Positions 53,398 to 62,664 of a DNA stretch of 64,000 nucleotides are shown piece by piece (the stretch's first letter is position 1; the number at the start of each line of letters is the position of its first letter). Below the pieces are notes generated by a model, which made no database searches, was not told where the DNA came from, and was given only the letters and a program-made list of their open reading frames with translations. Made by a program: the position numbers and the translations under genes. The stretch comes from Streptomyces camelliae (GTDB lineage: Bacteria; Actinomycetota; Actinomycetes; Streptomycetales; Streptomycetaceae): contig NZ_CP115300.1 of assembly GCF_027625935.1 (NCBI RefSeq), positions 3,162,001-3,226,000 of the forward strand. The letters run 5' to 3'.

Positions 53398-53661
53398 ATG
53401 TCCGAAGCACCTGAAGTGAGACCACCGGTCGTGACACCGGTCCGCGTGATCATCGGGCTGTGCCTCGTCGCGCCCTTCGTGGCGATGCTGTGGGTCGGCT
53501 CGTACGCCAAGGCCGACCCCACGTTCATCGGCATCCCGTTCTTCTACTGGTACCAGATGCTCTGGGTGCTGATCTCCACCGCGCTCACCATGACGGCGTA
53601 CCAGCTGTGGCAGCGGGACCAGCGTGCCCGCGCCGCGCAGAAGGGTGGTGGGGCGAAGTGA
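53398..53661 (+). CDS. DUF3311 membrane subunit of the symporter pair
   Basis: An 87-residue protein from ATG 53398 (GGAG nine nt upstream). Two membrane helices: VTPVRVIIGLCLVAPFVAML and FFYWYQMLWVLISTALTMTA, with a charged C-tail. DUF3311 proteins are small partners encoded before MctP-like sodium:solute symporters. Its stop overlaps the GTG of the symporter gene (GTGA), so both are made together. Likely a stabilising or regulatory subunit. Confidence 0.88.
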   Translation: MSEAPEVRPPVVTPVRVIIGLCLVAPFVAMLWVGSYAKADPTFIGIPFFYWYQMLWVLISTALTMTAYQLWQRDQRARAAQKGGGAK

Positions 53662-55274
53662 AGAACGGGGTCAACGGCGTCGCGCTCGGCGTCTTCATCT
53701 TCTTCTTCCTGGCCGTCACGGTCATGGGCTTCCTCGCCGCACGCTGGCGCAGGGCTGAGAACGAGCACTCCCTGGACGAATGGGGCCTGGGCGGACGGTC
53801 GTTCGGCACCTGGGTCACCTGGTTCCTGCTCGGCGGCGACCTGTACACGGCGTACACCTTCGTCGCCGTACCGGCGGCGATCTACGCGGCGGGCGCGTCC
53901 GGCTTCTTCGCGGTGCCGTACACGATCCTCGTCTATCCGCTGATCTTCACCTTCCTGCCCCGCCTGTGGTCGGTGTCCCACAAGCACGGCTATGTGACGA
54001 CCTCGGACTTCGTGCGCGGCCGCTTCGGCTCCAAGGGCCTGTCCCTGGCCGTGGCACTGACCGGCATCCTGGCGACGATGCCGTACATCGCGCTCCAGCT
54101 CGTCGGCATCCAGGCGGTGCTGGACGTGATGGGCGTCGGCGGGGACAGCAGCAGCAACTGGTTCGTCCGGGACCTGCCGCTGCTCATCGCCTTCGGCGTC
54201 CTGGCGGCCTACACCTACTCGTCCGGTCTGCGCGCGCCCGCCCTGATCGCGTTCGTCAAGGACGCCCTGATCTACATCGTCATCGCGGTGGCGATCATCT
54301 ACATCCCGATCAAGCTGGGCGGCTTCGACGACATCTTCGCCAAGGCCGCGCACGCGTTCAGCCAGGTCAACCCGGCGACGGGCAAGCCGCGCGGCGCGCT
54401 CGCGCCCCCGGAGGCGGGCCAGTGGACGTACGCCACGCTGGCACTGGGCTCCGCCCTCGCGCTGTTCATGTACCCACACTCGATCACCGCGACCCTGTCG
54501 TCCAAGAGCCGTGACGTGATCCGCCGCAACACCACGATCCTGCCGCTGTACTCCCTCATGCTCGGCCTGCTGGCCCTGCTGGGCTTCATGGCGATCGCGG
54601 CCGGAGTGAAGGTCAAGAACGGGCAGCTGGCGATCCCTCAGCTGTTCGAGGACATGTTCCCGTCCTGGTTCGCGGGCGTGGCCTTCGCGGCCATCGGCAT
54701 CGGCGCGCTGGTCCCGGCGGCCATCATGTCGATCGCGGCGGCGAACCTCTTCACCCGCAACATCTACCGGGACTTCATCAATCCGGACGCCACGCCGAAG
54801 CAGGAGGCCCAGGTCTCCAAGTTCGTGTCGCTCCTGGTGAAGGTCGGCGCCCTGGTCTTCGTCCTCACCATGGACAAGACGGTCGCCATCAACTTCCAGC
54901 TCCTGGGCGGCATCTGGATCCTGCAGACCTTCCCGGCCCTGGTCGGCGGCCTGTTCACCCGCTGGTTCCACCGCTGGGCCCTGCTCGCCGGCTGGGCGGT
55001 CGGCATGATCTACGGCACGTTCGCCGCGTACGGGGTCGCCTCCCCGGCCCAGAAGCACTTCGGCGGCTCGGCGAAGGAGATCCCGGGCATCGGTGAGATC
55101 GGCTACATCGGCTTCACCGCGTTCGTGCTCAACGTGGCGGTCACGGTGGTCCTCACCCTCGTCCTGAGGGCCCTGAAGGCCCCCGAGGGCCTGGATGAGA
55201 CCAGGCCGGAGGACTACACGGCGGACGCGGGCGACCCGGGCGTCCAGACCGAACTGGCCGGCGCCGCACACTGA
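53658..55274 (+). CDS. Sodium:solute symporter, MctP-type monocarboxylate permease
   Basis: A 538-residue SSS-family transporter with about 13 membrane helices. Seen: ENEHSLDEWGLGGRSFGTWV after helix 1, the sodium-site region LLGGDLYTAYTFVAVPAAIY, and the SSS signature-like VAFAAIGIGALVPAAIMSIA. Known relatives import lactate, pyruvate, alanine or acetate with sodium. It overlaps the DUF3311 gene upstream. The substrate is not fixed by sequence alone. It ends before the nrd control region. Confidence 0.9.
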   Translation: MKNGVNGVALGVFIFFFLAVTVMGFLAARWRRAENEHSLDEWGLGGRSFGTWVTWFLLGGDLYTAYTFVAVPAAIYAAGASGFFAVPYTILVYPLIFTFLPRLWSVSHKHGYVTTSDFVRGRFGSKGLSLAVALTGILATMPYIALQLVGIQAVLDVMGVGGDSSSNWFVRDLPLLIAFGVLAAYTYSSGLRAPALIAFVKDALIYIVIAVAIIYIPIKLGGFDDIFAKAAHAFSQVNPATGKPRGALAPPEAGQWTYATLALGSALALFMYPHSITATLSSKSRDVIRRNTTILPLYSLMLGLLALLGFMAIAAGVKVKNGQLAIPQLFEDMFPSWFAGVAFAAIGIGALVPAAIMSIAAANLFTRNIYRDFINPDATPKQEAQVSKFVSLLVKVGALVFVLTMDKTVAINFQLLGGIWILQTFPALVGGLFTRWFHRWALLAGWAVGMIYGTFAAYGVASPAQKHFGGSAKEIPGIGEIGYIGFTAFVLNVAVTVVLTLVLRALKAPEGLDETRPEDYTADAGDPGVQTELAGAAH

Positions 55275-55317
55275 AGCGCCACAGCCGATCCGCAGCGGGC
55301 CGCCGAGGGACGAACCC

Positions 55318-55384
55318 ACGGCGGCCCGTTGACGTACGAACGGCGGCCCGTTGACATACCAACGCGCGGACTGTTGACGTGTGA
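55318..55384. repeat. Three 22-bp tandem repeats before nrdA
   Basis: Units 55318-55339, 55340-55361 and 55362-55384 share the pattern acggcggcccgttgacrtacsa, each with one TTGAC(A/G) and, in the first two, CGTTG...AACG dyads. They lie upstream of the NrdR boxes and may be an extra regulator array or duplicated -35 elements. Confidence 0.75.
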
Positions 55385-55430
55385 CACAACATCTGGGGGT
55401 GCCACGACAGCCCGGCACTAGATGTATGCT
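55384..55430 (+). promoter_or_regulatory. Two NrdR boxes 31 bp apart
   Basis: acacaacatctggggg (55384-55399) and gcactagatgtatgct (55415-55430) both fit the 16-bp NrdR consensus acaCwATATaTwGtgt with a few changes. Start-to-start distance is 31 bp, three helical turns, as is typical for NrdR sites. They overlap the probable nrdA promoter. Confidence 0.75.
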
Positions 55431-55434
55431 CATC

Positions 55435-55548
55435 CTCGCTGTCGCCGCAGGGGAATCCGGTGCGAATCCGGAACTGTCCCGCAACGGTGTACTTGTGCGC
55501 ATCCGCACACAGGAGTCAGTCCGAGGACCTGCCGGCAGCACGCGCCCG
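55435..55548 (+). promoter_or_regulatory. Cobalamin (B12) riboswitch of nrdAB
   Basis: Conserved elements in order: gccgcaggggaatccggtgc and gaatccggaactgtcccgc, then caacggtg, and finally gagtcagtccgaggacctgc. A GC-rich hairpin (ggcccgg...ccgggcc, 55556-55584) lies between the aptamer and the ribosome site. Known: the class Ia nrd operon of S. coelicolor is shut off by B12, leaving the B12-dependent class II enzyme to work. Confidence 0.9.
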
Positions 55549-55676
55549 GCCGTCCGGCCCGGGTGCCTTCCGACGTCCGGGCCTCGTGGAATGGGCCGGT
55601 GGACGCGACGCGTGCGCGCTCGTGGCTGCCCCCTGCCCTCCGCAAGGCCCCCGTGCCGAGCGAGGGAGAGCCCCAC

Positions 55677-58049
55677 GTGACCATCGCGCCAGCAGATCCG
55701 GCTTCAGTCAGCGGCCTGCACACCGAGGACACCGACGGTCCCGGTACCGCGTTGCTGCGGACCCTGACCGAGCTGACCGCCGACCTCCCCGACGCCGACC
55801 CCGGCCGGGTCGCCGCCGCCGCGCTGCGCGGCCGGTCCGCCCGGGCCGACGAGGCGGAGTTGCGCGAACTGGCCACCGAGGCCGCCGCCGGGCTCATCTC
55901 CGAGGACCCCGCCTACTCGAAACTGGCCGCCCGGCTGCTGACCCTCTCCATCCGCGCCGAGGCCGCCTCGCAGGGCGTGACCTCCTTCACCGAGTCCGTC
56001 GCCGTCGGCCACCGCGAGGGCCTCATCGCCGACCGCACCGCCGAGTTCGCGCGGCTGCACGCGGCCCGCCTCGACGCGCTGGTCGACCCGAACGCCGACG
56101 ACCGCTTCGGCTACTTCGGCCTGCGCACCCTGCACAGCCGTTACCTCCTTCGGCACCCGATCACCCGCAAGGTCATCGAGACGCCCCAGCACTTCATGCT
56201 CCGGGTCGCCGCCGGTCTCGCCGAGGACGACAGCGACCGCTCGGTCGACGAAGTCGCCGCGCTCTACGGGCTCATGAGCCGCCTCGACTACCTGCCCTCC
56301 TCCCCCACGCTCTTCAACTCCGGTACGCGGCACCCCCAGATGTCGTCCTGCTACCTCCTCGACTCCCCGCTCGACGAGCTGGACTCCATCTACGACCGCT
56401 ACCACCAGGTGGCCCGGCTCTCGAAGCACGCCGGCGGTATCGGGCTGTCGTACTCCCGGATCCGCAGCCGGGGTTCGCTGATCCGCGGCACCAACGGGCA
56501 CTCCAACGGCATCGTGCCGTTCCTGAAGACCCTGGACGCCTCGGTGGCCGCGGTGAACCAGGGCGGCCGGCGCAAGGGTGCCGCGGCCGTCTACCTGGAG
56601 ACCTGGCACTCCGACATCGAGGAGTTCCTGGAGCTGCGGGACAACACCGGTGAGGACGCCCGCCGTACGCACAACCTGAACCTGGCGCACTGGATCCCGG
56701 ACGAGTTCATGCGCCGGGTCAACGCCGACGAGCAGTGGTCCCTCTTCTCCCCCGCCGACGTGCCGGAGCTGGTGGACCTGTGGGGCGCGGAGTTCGACGC
56801 CGCCTACCGCAAGGCCGAGCAGGCGGGCCTCGCGAAGAAGACCATCCCGGCCCGTGAGCTGTACGGCCGCATGATGCGCACGCTCGCGCAGACCGGCAAC
56901 GGCTGGATGACCTTCAAGGACGCGGCCAACCGCACCGCCAACCAGACCGCCCTGCCCGGGCACGTGGTCCACTCCTCCAACCTCTGCACGGAGATCCTGG
57001 AGGTCACGGACGACGGCGAGACGGCGGTCTGCAACCTGGGGTCCGTGAACCTCGGCGCGTTCGTGAGCGACGGGGACCTCGACTGGCAGCGGCTGGACGA
57101 GACCGTCCGCACCGCCGTCACCTTCCTCGACCGGGTCGTGGACATCAACTTCTACCCGACCGAGCAGGCGGGACGGTCGAACGCCAAGTGGCGTCCCGTC
57201 GGCCTCGGTGCGATGGGGCTGCAGGACGTCTTCTTCAAGCTGCGCCTGCCCTTCGACTCCGCCGAGGCCAAGGCCCTGTCCACACGGATCGCCGAGCGGA
57301 TCATGCTCGCCGCGTACGAGGCCTCCGCCGACCTCGCCGAGCGCAGCGGCCCGCTGCCGGCCTGGGAGAAGACCCGTACCGCCCAGGGTGTGCTGCACCC
57401 GGACCACTACGACGTCGAGCTGACCTGGCCGGAGCGCTGGGACGCGCTGCGGGGGCGGATCGCCGGCACCGGCCTGCGCAACTCGCTGCTCCTCGCGATC
57501 GCGCCGACGGCCACCATCGCCTCCATCGCCGGTGTGTACGAGTGCATCGAGCCGCAGGTGTCGAACCTGTTCAAGCGCGAGACGCTGTCCGGTGAGTTCC
57601 TCCAGGTCAACTCGTACCTGGTGCAGGACCTGAAGGACCTCGGCGTGTGGGACGCGCGCACCCGTGAGGCGCTGCGGGACAGCAACGGCTCGGTGCAGGG
57701 CTTCGCGTGGATCCCCGAGGAGGTGCGGGCGCTGTACCGCACGGCGTGGGAGATCCCGCAGCGCGGTCTGATCGACATGGCGGCGGCCCGCACCCCGTTC
57801 CTGGACCAGGCGCAGTCGCTCAACCTCTTCATGGAGACGCCGACCATCGGCAAGCTCTCCTCGATGTACGCGTACGCCTGGAAGTCGGGCCTGAAGACGA
57901 CGTACTACCTGCGCTCGCGCCCGGCGACCCGCATCGCCCGTGCCGCCCAGGCGCAGACCAAGACCCCCATCCCCGTCCAGCAGGCCGCCGACCCCGACGC
58001 CGTCGCCTGCTCCCTTGAGAACCCCGAGTCCTGCGAGGCCTGCCAGTAA
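55677..58049 (+). CDS. nrdA: Class Ia ribonucleotide reductase, large subunit
   Basis: A 790-residue alpha subunit from GTG 55677 (GAGGGAG upstream). N-terminal ATP-cone-like helices (about 1-75), then LPSSPTLFNSGTRHPQMSSCYL (first active-site Cys), SRIRSRGSLIRGTNGHSNG, HSSNLCTEILEVTDDGETAV (thiyl-radical Cys and Glu), LAIAPTATIASIAGVYECIE, and a C-terminal redox pair in SCEACQ. Reduces ribonucleoside diphosphates to deoxy forms together with NrdB. The gene has NrdR and B12 riboswitch control upstream. Its stop overlaps nrdB (TAATG). Confidence 0.95.
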   Translation: MTIAPADPASVSGLHTEDTDGPGTALLRTLTELTADLPDADPGRVAAAALRGRSARADEAELRELATEAAAGLISEDPAYSKLAARLLTLSIRAEAASQGVTSFTESVAVGHREGLIADRTAEFARLHAARLDALVDPNADDRFGYFGLRTLHSRYLLRHPITRKVIETPQHFMLRVAAGLAEDDSDRSVDEVAALYGLMSRLDYLPSSPTLFNSGTRHPQMSSCYLLDSPLDELDSIYDRYHQVARLSKHAGGIGLSYSRIRSRGSLIRGTNGHSNGIVPFLKTLDASVAAVNQGGRRKGAAAVYLETWHSDIEEFLELRDNTGEDARRTHNLNLAHWIPDEFMRRVNADEQWSLFSPADVPELVDLWGAEFDAAYRKAEQAGLAKKTIPARELYGRMMRTLAQTGNGWMTFKDAANRTANQTALPGHVVHSSNLCTEILEVTDDGETAVCNLGSVNLGAFVSDGDLDWQRLDETVRTAVTFLDRVVDINFYPTEQAGRSNAKWRPVGLGAMGLQDVFFKLRLPFDSAEAKALSTRIAERIMLAAYEASADLAERSGPLPAWEKTRTAQGVLHPDHYDVELTWPERWDALRGRIAGTGLRNSLLLAIAPTATIASIAGVYECIEPQVSNLFKRETLSGEFLQVNSYLVQDLKDLGVWDARTREALRDSNGSVQGFAWIPEEVRALYRTAWEIPQRGLIDMAAARTPFLDQAQSLNLFMETPTIGKLSSMYAYAWKSGLKTTYYLRSRPATRIARAAQAQTKTPIPVQQAADPDAVACSLENPESCEACQ

Positions 58050-59059
58050 TGTCCCGTAACGCCAACCTGCTCGACCCGGGCTTCGAGCTGACCCTGCGCC
58101 CCATGCGCTACCCGGACTTCTACGAGCGCTACCGGGACGCGATCAAGAACACCTGGACCGTGGAGGAGGTCGACCTCCACTCGGACGTCGCCGACCTCGC
58201 GAAGCTCACGCCGGAGGAGCAGCACCTCATCGGCCGGCTGGTCGCCTTCTTCGCGACGGGTGACTCGATCGTCGCGAACAACCTGGTGCTGACGCTGTAC
58301 AAGCACATCAACTCCCCCGAGGCGCGGCTCTACCTGAGCCGTCAGCTCTTCGAGGAGGCCGTGCACGTCCAGTTCTATCTGACGCTGCTGGACACCTACC
58401 TCCCCGACCCGGAGGACCGGGCGGCGGCCTTCGCGGCCGTCGAGAACATCCCCTCCATCCGCGAGAAGGCCGAGTTCTGCTTCAAGTGGATCAACGAGGT
58501 CGAGAAGCTGGACCGGCTGGAGACGAAGGCGGACCGCCGTCGCTTCCTGCTGAACCTCATCTGCTTCGCCGCGTGCATCGAGGGCCTGTTCTTCTACGGC
58601 GCGTTCGCCTACGTCTACTGGTTCCGCAGCCGGGGTCTGCTGCACGGCCTCGCCACCGGCACCAACTGGGTGTTCCGGGACGAGACGATGCACATGTCCT
58701 TCGCCTTCGACGTGGTCGACACCGTCCGCAAGGAGGAGCCGGACCTCTTCGACGACGAGCTCCAGCAGCAGGTCACCGACATGCTGCGGGAGGCCGTCGA
58801 GGCCGAGCTGCAGTTCGCCCGCGACCTGTGCGGTGACGGGCTGCCGGGCATGAACACCGAGTCGATGCGCCAGTACCTGGAGTGCGTCGCCGACCAGCGG
58901 CTCACCCGCCTCGGCTTCGCCCCGGTGTACGGCTCGGAGAACCCGTTCTCCTTCATGGAGCTGCAGGGCGTGCAGGAGCTGACGAACTTCTTCGAGCGCC
59001 GGCCGTCGGCGTACCAGGTCGCGGTCGAGGGCACCGTCGACCTGGACGAGGACTTCTGA
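58049..59059 (+). CDS. nrdB: Class Ia ribonucleotide reductase, small subunit
   Basis: A 336-residue R2 protein. Metal ligands are recognisable in IVANNLVLTLYKHINSPEAR, QLFEEAVHVQFY (E-x-x-H), FVYWFRSRGLLHGLATGTNW and FRDETMHMSFAFDVVD (E-x-x-H). The final residues DLDEDF form the tail that binds NrdA. Provides the di-metal/tyrosyl radical cofactor. In S. coelicolor an AraC-like gene, nrdS, follows; here the next gene is the convergent P450, so nrdS is not at this place. Confidence 0.95.
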   Translation: MSRNANLLDPGFELTLRPMRYPDFYERYRDAIKNTWTVEEVDLHSDVADLAKLTPEEQHLIGRLVAFFATGDSIVANNLVLTLYKHINSPEARLYLSRQLFEEAVHVQFYLTLLDTYLPDPEDRAAAFAAVENIPSIREKAEFCFKWINEVEKLDRLETKADRRRFLLNLICFAACIEGLFFYGAFAYVYWFRSRGLLHGLATGTNWVFRDETMHMSFAFDVVDTVRKEEPDLFDDELQQQVTDMLREAVEAELQFARDLCGDGLPGMNTESMRQYLECVADQRLTRLGFAPVYGSENPFSFMELQGVQELTNFFERRPSAYQVAVEGTVDLDEDF

Positions 59060-59144
59060 GTCTCCCGGCACCACCTGCCGGCGCGCGTTCGGTGGCCAGG
59101 CGGCCGCACGAGCGCGCGCCGGTATCCGGCGGATCCCTCCCGGA

Positions 59145-60554
59145 CTACCAGGGCATCGGCCGCAGCAGCAGGTCGTGCGGGCGGAGCGTGATGCCCACGC
59201 GGGTGGTGTCGTTCGACCCCGTGGCCTGCTCGAAGCGGTACTTCGCCGAGATCGCCGCCGTGATCAGGGTCAGCTGGGTCATGGAGAAGTGGTCGCTGGG
59301 GCACTTGCGGTTGCCGTTGCTGAAGGGGCTCATGGCGTACTTCGGCACCTCCTTGGCCCGCTCCGGCAGCCACCGGTCCGGGTCGAAGTCGAGGTTGCGG
59401 TCGTAGGAGCGGGCGTCGCGCTGGATCGCGTACGGGCTGTAGACGATGTCCGCCCCGGCCGGAATGCGATAGCCGCCGAGTGATGTTTCGGTCACCGCGC
59501 GCCGCGTCAATATCCATACGGCGGGCCGCAAGCGCATGGCCTCCGTGACGACATTGTTGGTGTGCGTCAGTGAGCGAACGTGCTCGAATGCGACGGGTTG
59601 GCCGCCGGTCACGGATTCGACCTCGACCCGTACCCGCTCGGCGTGTTCCGGGTGTTCGGCGAGGACTTGGAGCAGCCACATGATCGTGGAGGCCACCGTT
59701 TCGCTGCCCGGGGTGAGTATCGCGACGACCTGGTCGTGGATCTCCTGTTCCCCGATGGGGTCGCCATTCTCGTCCTTCGCTTCCAGCAATGCCGTCAGCA
59801 AATCGTTCGGCTTTTGACCAGATGCCCTCCGCTCGGCGACGATCTCGTCGACGAGGAGGTGCAAATCGGCCAGGGCCCGGTTGAATTCGCGGTTGGCCGG
59901 AAACGGCAGCCGGTACAGCGGTCCGAGCGGGACGACCATCCTGCGGTACATCCCCCGGAAGACGGTGGCGAGGTCGACGCTGAGCCGCTCGGCGCGCTCG
60001 TCCATGTACTCGCCGCGCAGCAGGCAGCGGGCGGCGATGCGGACGGCGATGCGGAAGGACTCCGAGGTGCACTCGACGGTCTCGCCGGGTTTCCAGCGCT
60101 CGGTCAGCGCGTGCGCCTCCTCCTCCATGATCGGCCCGTAGTGGGGGATCGCGTCCATCCGGAACGCGGGCTGGATGGTGCGCCGCTGGCGGCGGTGCCG
60201 GGGGCCGTTGGCGGTGGCCACACCCTCCTTGCCGAGCAGCCCTTCGAGGGACTCCCACAGCGGCCCGTCGATCTTGAAGTCGGGGCTGAGCGCGAGGGCG
60301 CCAGTGAGCGCCGGCGTGGTGACGGCGTACACCGTCTTGGGGCCGAGCTTGAGGCGTACGACGTCGCCGTGGTCGCGCAGGCCCGCCATGAAGGTGAGCG
60401 GGTCGCGGACCAGTTTCAGGCCGTGCCCGAGACCCGGTACGGCGCCGCCCGCCAGGGGCGGTTCGCGCAGCTCGGTCGTCTCGGAGGCCATGGGCGGTGG
60501 GGGTGCCCCCTGTTCGAGCGGAGCCGAGAACTCGGGGGAAGACTCGACGGTCAT
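59145..60554 (-). CDS. Cytochrome P450 CYP170A1-type (albaflavenone synthase)
   Basis: A 469-residue P450. Heme loop [13 protein letters not shown] with Cys418, I-helix [19 protein letters not shown]-helix [10 protein letters not shown] (E-x-x-R) and the Asp/Arg meander [13 protein letters not shown]. Its ATG overlaps the stop of the terpene synthase gene (ATGA). Known: CYP170A1 oxidises epi-isozizaene at C5 in two steps to the antibiotic albaflavenone. The S. coelicolor enzyme also has a second, moonlighting farnesene synthase activity; the corresponding region here reads [19 protein letters not shown], so I cannot say whether it is kept. Confidence 0.9.
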   Translation of the reverse strand: MTVESSPEFSAPLEQGAPPPPMASETTELREPPLAGGAVPGLGHGLKLVRDPLTFMAGLRDHGDVVRLKLGPKTVYAVTTPALTGALALSPDFKIDGPLWESLEGLLGKEGVATANGPRHRRQRRTIQPAFRMDAIPHYGPIMEEEAHALTERWKPGETVECTSESFRIAVRIAARCLLRGEYMDERAERLSVDLATVFRGMYRRMVVPLGPLYRLPFPANREFNRALADLHLLVDEIVAERRASGQKPNDLLTALLEAKDENGDPIGEQEIHDQVVAILTPGSETVASTIMWLLQVLAEHPEHAERVRVEVESVTGGQPVAFEHVRSLTHTNNVVTEAMRLRPAVWILTRRAVTETSLGGYRIPAGADIVYSPYAIQRDARSYDRNLDFDPDRWLPERAKEVPKYAMSPFSNGNRKCPSDHFSMTQLTLITAAISAKYRFEQATGSNDTTRVGITLRPHDLLLRPMPW

Positions 60555-61636
60555 TTCTCACCTGCCGTTTCGTTCGTGACGTACGGGGGCGTGGACCGGT
60601 CGTCCCAGCTGTCGACCATGTACCGGCCGGACTCGTGGTGGAACCAGTAGACGGAGCTGAACCAGTTCCGCATATTGCTGACATTGGCCCGCAGCGCGGT
60701 GCTCAGTTTCTTTCCGCGAGTGCTTCCGTCGGCGATTGCGTCGGCGAATCGCAGGGCTTCCCGCTCGGCCTCCAGGAAATCCTGGATGCATGTCTCGACG
60801 CGCCGCCTCACCTCGTCCACGGCTTCTTCCAGAGTCAGCCCCTCATGGGTGATGAGACTGATTCCGAGATTGTGGACCTCGTCGCCCGCTATTTCCTTGG
60901 GAAGGGAGCACAGATCGTTGTACCAGGCGGCGAATTCCTGAGTCAGCAATGCGGCCCGGCGATAGGCCGGATTCTCCCGCACGGCATCGGGGAGTTCGCA
61001 CCCGGCGCTGGGTTCGAGCAGGTCCGTCCATATCCAGTGGGCGAAGGTGTGCCGGCGCAGGGCGAGGTATTCCTCGACGCCGGGTATGTATCCCTGGGTG
61101 CGATTGCGGAATTCACGGTCGTAGGCCTCGATCACCGCATGGAAGTGCCGGGCGAACCGCTGGTTCCAGGTGCGCGGCAGGAAGCCGTACAGCCGCAGCA
61201 CGCTGTCCGCGAACCCCGCGACCAGCGGGTCCGGGTGGCGCAGATGATGCCTGGGCGCATCGAGGGCCGCGTGCAGGCGGTTCCTCAGCCGCCGCCAGTC
61301 GCCCGCCCGGCCGTGGACGATGTCGCGGTCGTGGCGGTCGTCCCAGATGAAGAACCATGCGCTGTAGTCGGCGATGGCTTGCAGGACCTCGTCGGGGGCG
61401 TTGACGTAGAAGCCCGCCATCAGGTCGGTGTAGCAAAGTCCGTCGGCATATTCCTGCACCTTGCCCTCGGGCATGAGCTGCTTTTCCAGGACCCAGAGGC
61501 GTGTTGTCTCCTGGAGCTGCGGCCAATACGGGTGCAGTTGCCGGGGAAAGGCGGACTCGATCACCGGGAGTGCCAGTGAGGGTGGTACTACGACCGCCGT
61601 CGGCGTCGCTGTGGTGCTGTGTAGGAAAGCTTGCAC
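60551..61636 (-). CDS. Epi-isozizaene synthase
   Basis: A 361-residue class I sesquiterpene cyclase from GTG 61636 (GAGAGG upstream), the same length as the S. coelicolor enzyme. Metal-binding motifs: DDRHD at residues 99-103 ([11 protein letters not shown]) and the NSE-type NDLCSLPKE in [20 protein letters not shown]. Near the end there is the conserved [11 protein letters not shown]. Cyclises farnesyl diphosphate to epi-isozizaene, which the overlapping P450 oxidises to albaflavenone. Divergently placed from nothing; a hairpin at 61874 separates it from peptide deformylase upstream. Confidence 0.95.
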   Translation of the reverse strand: MQAFLHSTTATPTAVVVPPSLALPVIESAFPRQLHPYWPQLQETTRLWVLEKQLMPEGKVQEYADGLCYTDLMAGFYVNAPDEVLQAIADYSAWFFIWDDRHDRDIVHGRAGDWRRLRNRLHAALDAPRHHLRHPDPLVAGFADSVLRLYGFLPRTWNQRFARHFHAVIEAYDREFRNRTQGYIPGVEEYLALRRHTFAHWIWTDLLEPSAGCELPDAVRENPAYRRAALLTQEFAAWYNDLCSLPKEIAGDEVHNLGISLITHEGLTLEEAVDEVRRRVETCIQDFLEAEREALRFADAIADGSTRGKKLSTALRANVSNMRNWFSSVYWFHHESGRYMVDSWDDRSTPPYVTNETAGEK

Positions 61637-61873
61637 GAACAAACCCCTCTCAGCCGCCAGGAGCACACACCCCTCCCGCTGTGCCGGGCGTGCGCCGTTG
61701 CGTATCCCCGCCCTCCCATTCAGCACTACAACTGACCGCTCTGGGAACGGATTTGCGCCTTTCACTACCTCAAGGTGCCGAGAATCCCCCCTTGCGTGAC
61801 TGATTAGGGATCACTACAGAGCCTGAAGCGATCGGTTGTACGACGCACGGATGAGCGAGAGAGCCCATGCGAA

Positions 61874-61909
61874 GGGCGCCCGACCGGGAGTGATCCCGAT
61901 CGGGCGCCC
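61874..61909 (-). terminator. Terminator of peptide deformylase gene
   Basis: A 16-bp inverted repeat (61874-61889 with 61894-61909; one mismatch, 4-nt loop), 18 nt downstream of the def stop on the minus strand. Confidence 0.75.
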
Positions 61910-61926
61910 CATCGGCCCTGTGGTGG

Positions 61927-62577
61927 CTAGTCGTTGGCGACCACCGGGTACCGTGGCTCGTTCTCGTCCATCTGCCGCAGCGCGTCCTTACGGTCCCGCT
62001 TGGACAGCCGGTCGATGTACAGGTAGCCGTAGAGGTGGTCGGTCTCGTGCTGCAAACAGCGTGCGAAGTAGCCGGTGCCGCGGACCTTGACCGGGTTGCC
62101 CCGCTCGTCCTGGCCGGTCACCTCGGCGTAGTCGGGACGCGCGAGCGGCGCGTAGGCCCCGGGCACGGACAGGCAGCCCTCGTTGCTGTCGTCCAGCCGG
62201 CGCCGGTCGGCCGCCAGGTCGACCAGCTTCGGGTTGCACACCACGCCGACGTGCCGCTTGCCCTCGTCGTCCTGGCAGTCGTAGACGAACACCTTCAGGT
62301 CGACGCCGATCTGGTTGGCGGCCAGGCCCACGCCCTCGGCGGTGCGCTGGCTGGCGAACATGTCGGCGACCAGCTGCTGAAGCTCCTCGCCGAACTCGGT
62401 GACGTCCTTGCACTCCTTGTGCAGCACCGGGTTGCCGACGACCGTGATCGGCCGCGAGGTGCCGCGCTCACGCCAGGCCTTCTCGCGCTCCTCGCAGTCC
62501 TCCGTGTCGACGACGTACCCCTCGTCATCGACGGGGAGCACGCCCGCGTGCTGCTGATCGGTGTCCTGCTGGGCCAT
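61927..62577 (-). CDS. def: Peptide deformylase
   Basis: A 216-residue protein from ATG 62577. All three catalytic motifs are intact: [10 protein letters not shown] (Gln), [15 protein letters not shown] (metal Cys) and [14 protein letters not shown] (HExxH, here HETDH). Function: removal of the N-formyl group from new proteins with a ferrous or zinc ion. The first about 45 residues form an acidic extension not present in short deformylases. Streptomyces has several paralogs. Single gene flanked by a terminator. Confidence 0.95.
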   Translation of the reverse strand: MAQQDTDQQHAGVLPVDDEGYVVDTEDCEEREKAWRERGTSRPITVVGNPVLHKECKDVTEFGEELQQLVADMFASQRTAEGVGLAANQIGVDLKVFVYDCQDDEGKRHVGVVCNPKLVDLAADRRRLDDSNEGCLSVPGAYAPLARPDYAEVTGQDERGNPVKVRGTGYFARCLQHETDHLYGYLYIDRLSKRDRKDALRQMDENEPRYPVVAND

Positions 62578-62664
62578 GACCGACGTACGCCTTCCTGCAA
62601 CCTTGGAAAAGTCCCGAGCCAAAAAGTCTCGGGTACAGCCTAAAGGCGGCCGGTCACCGTCGGC

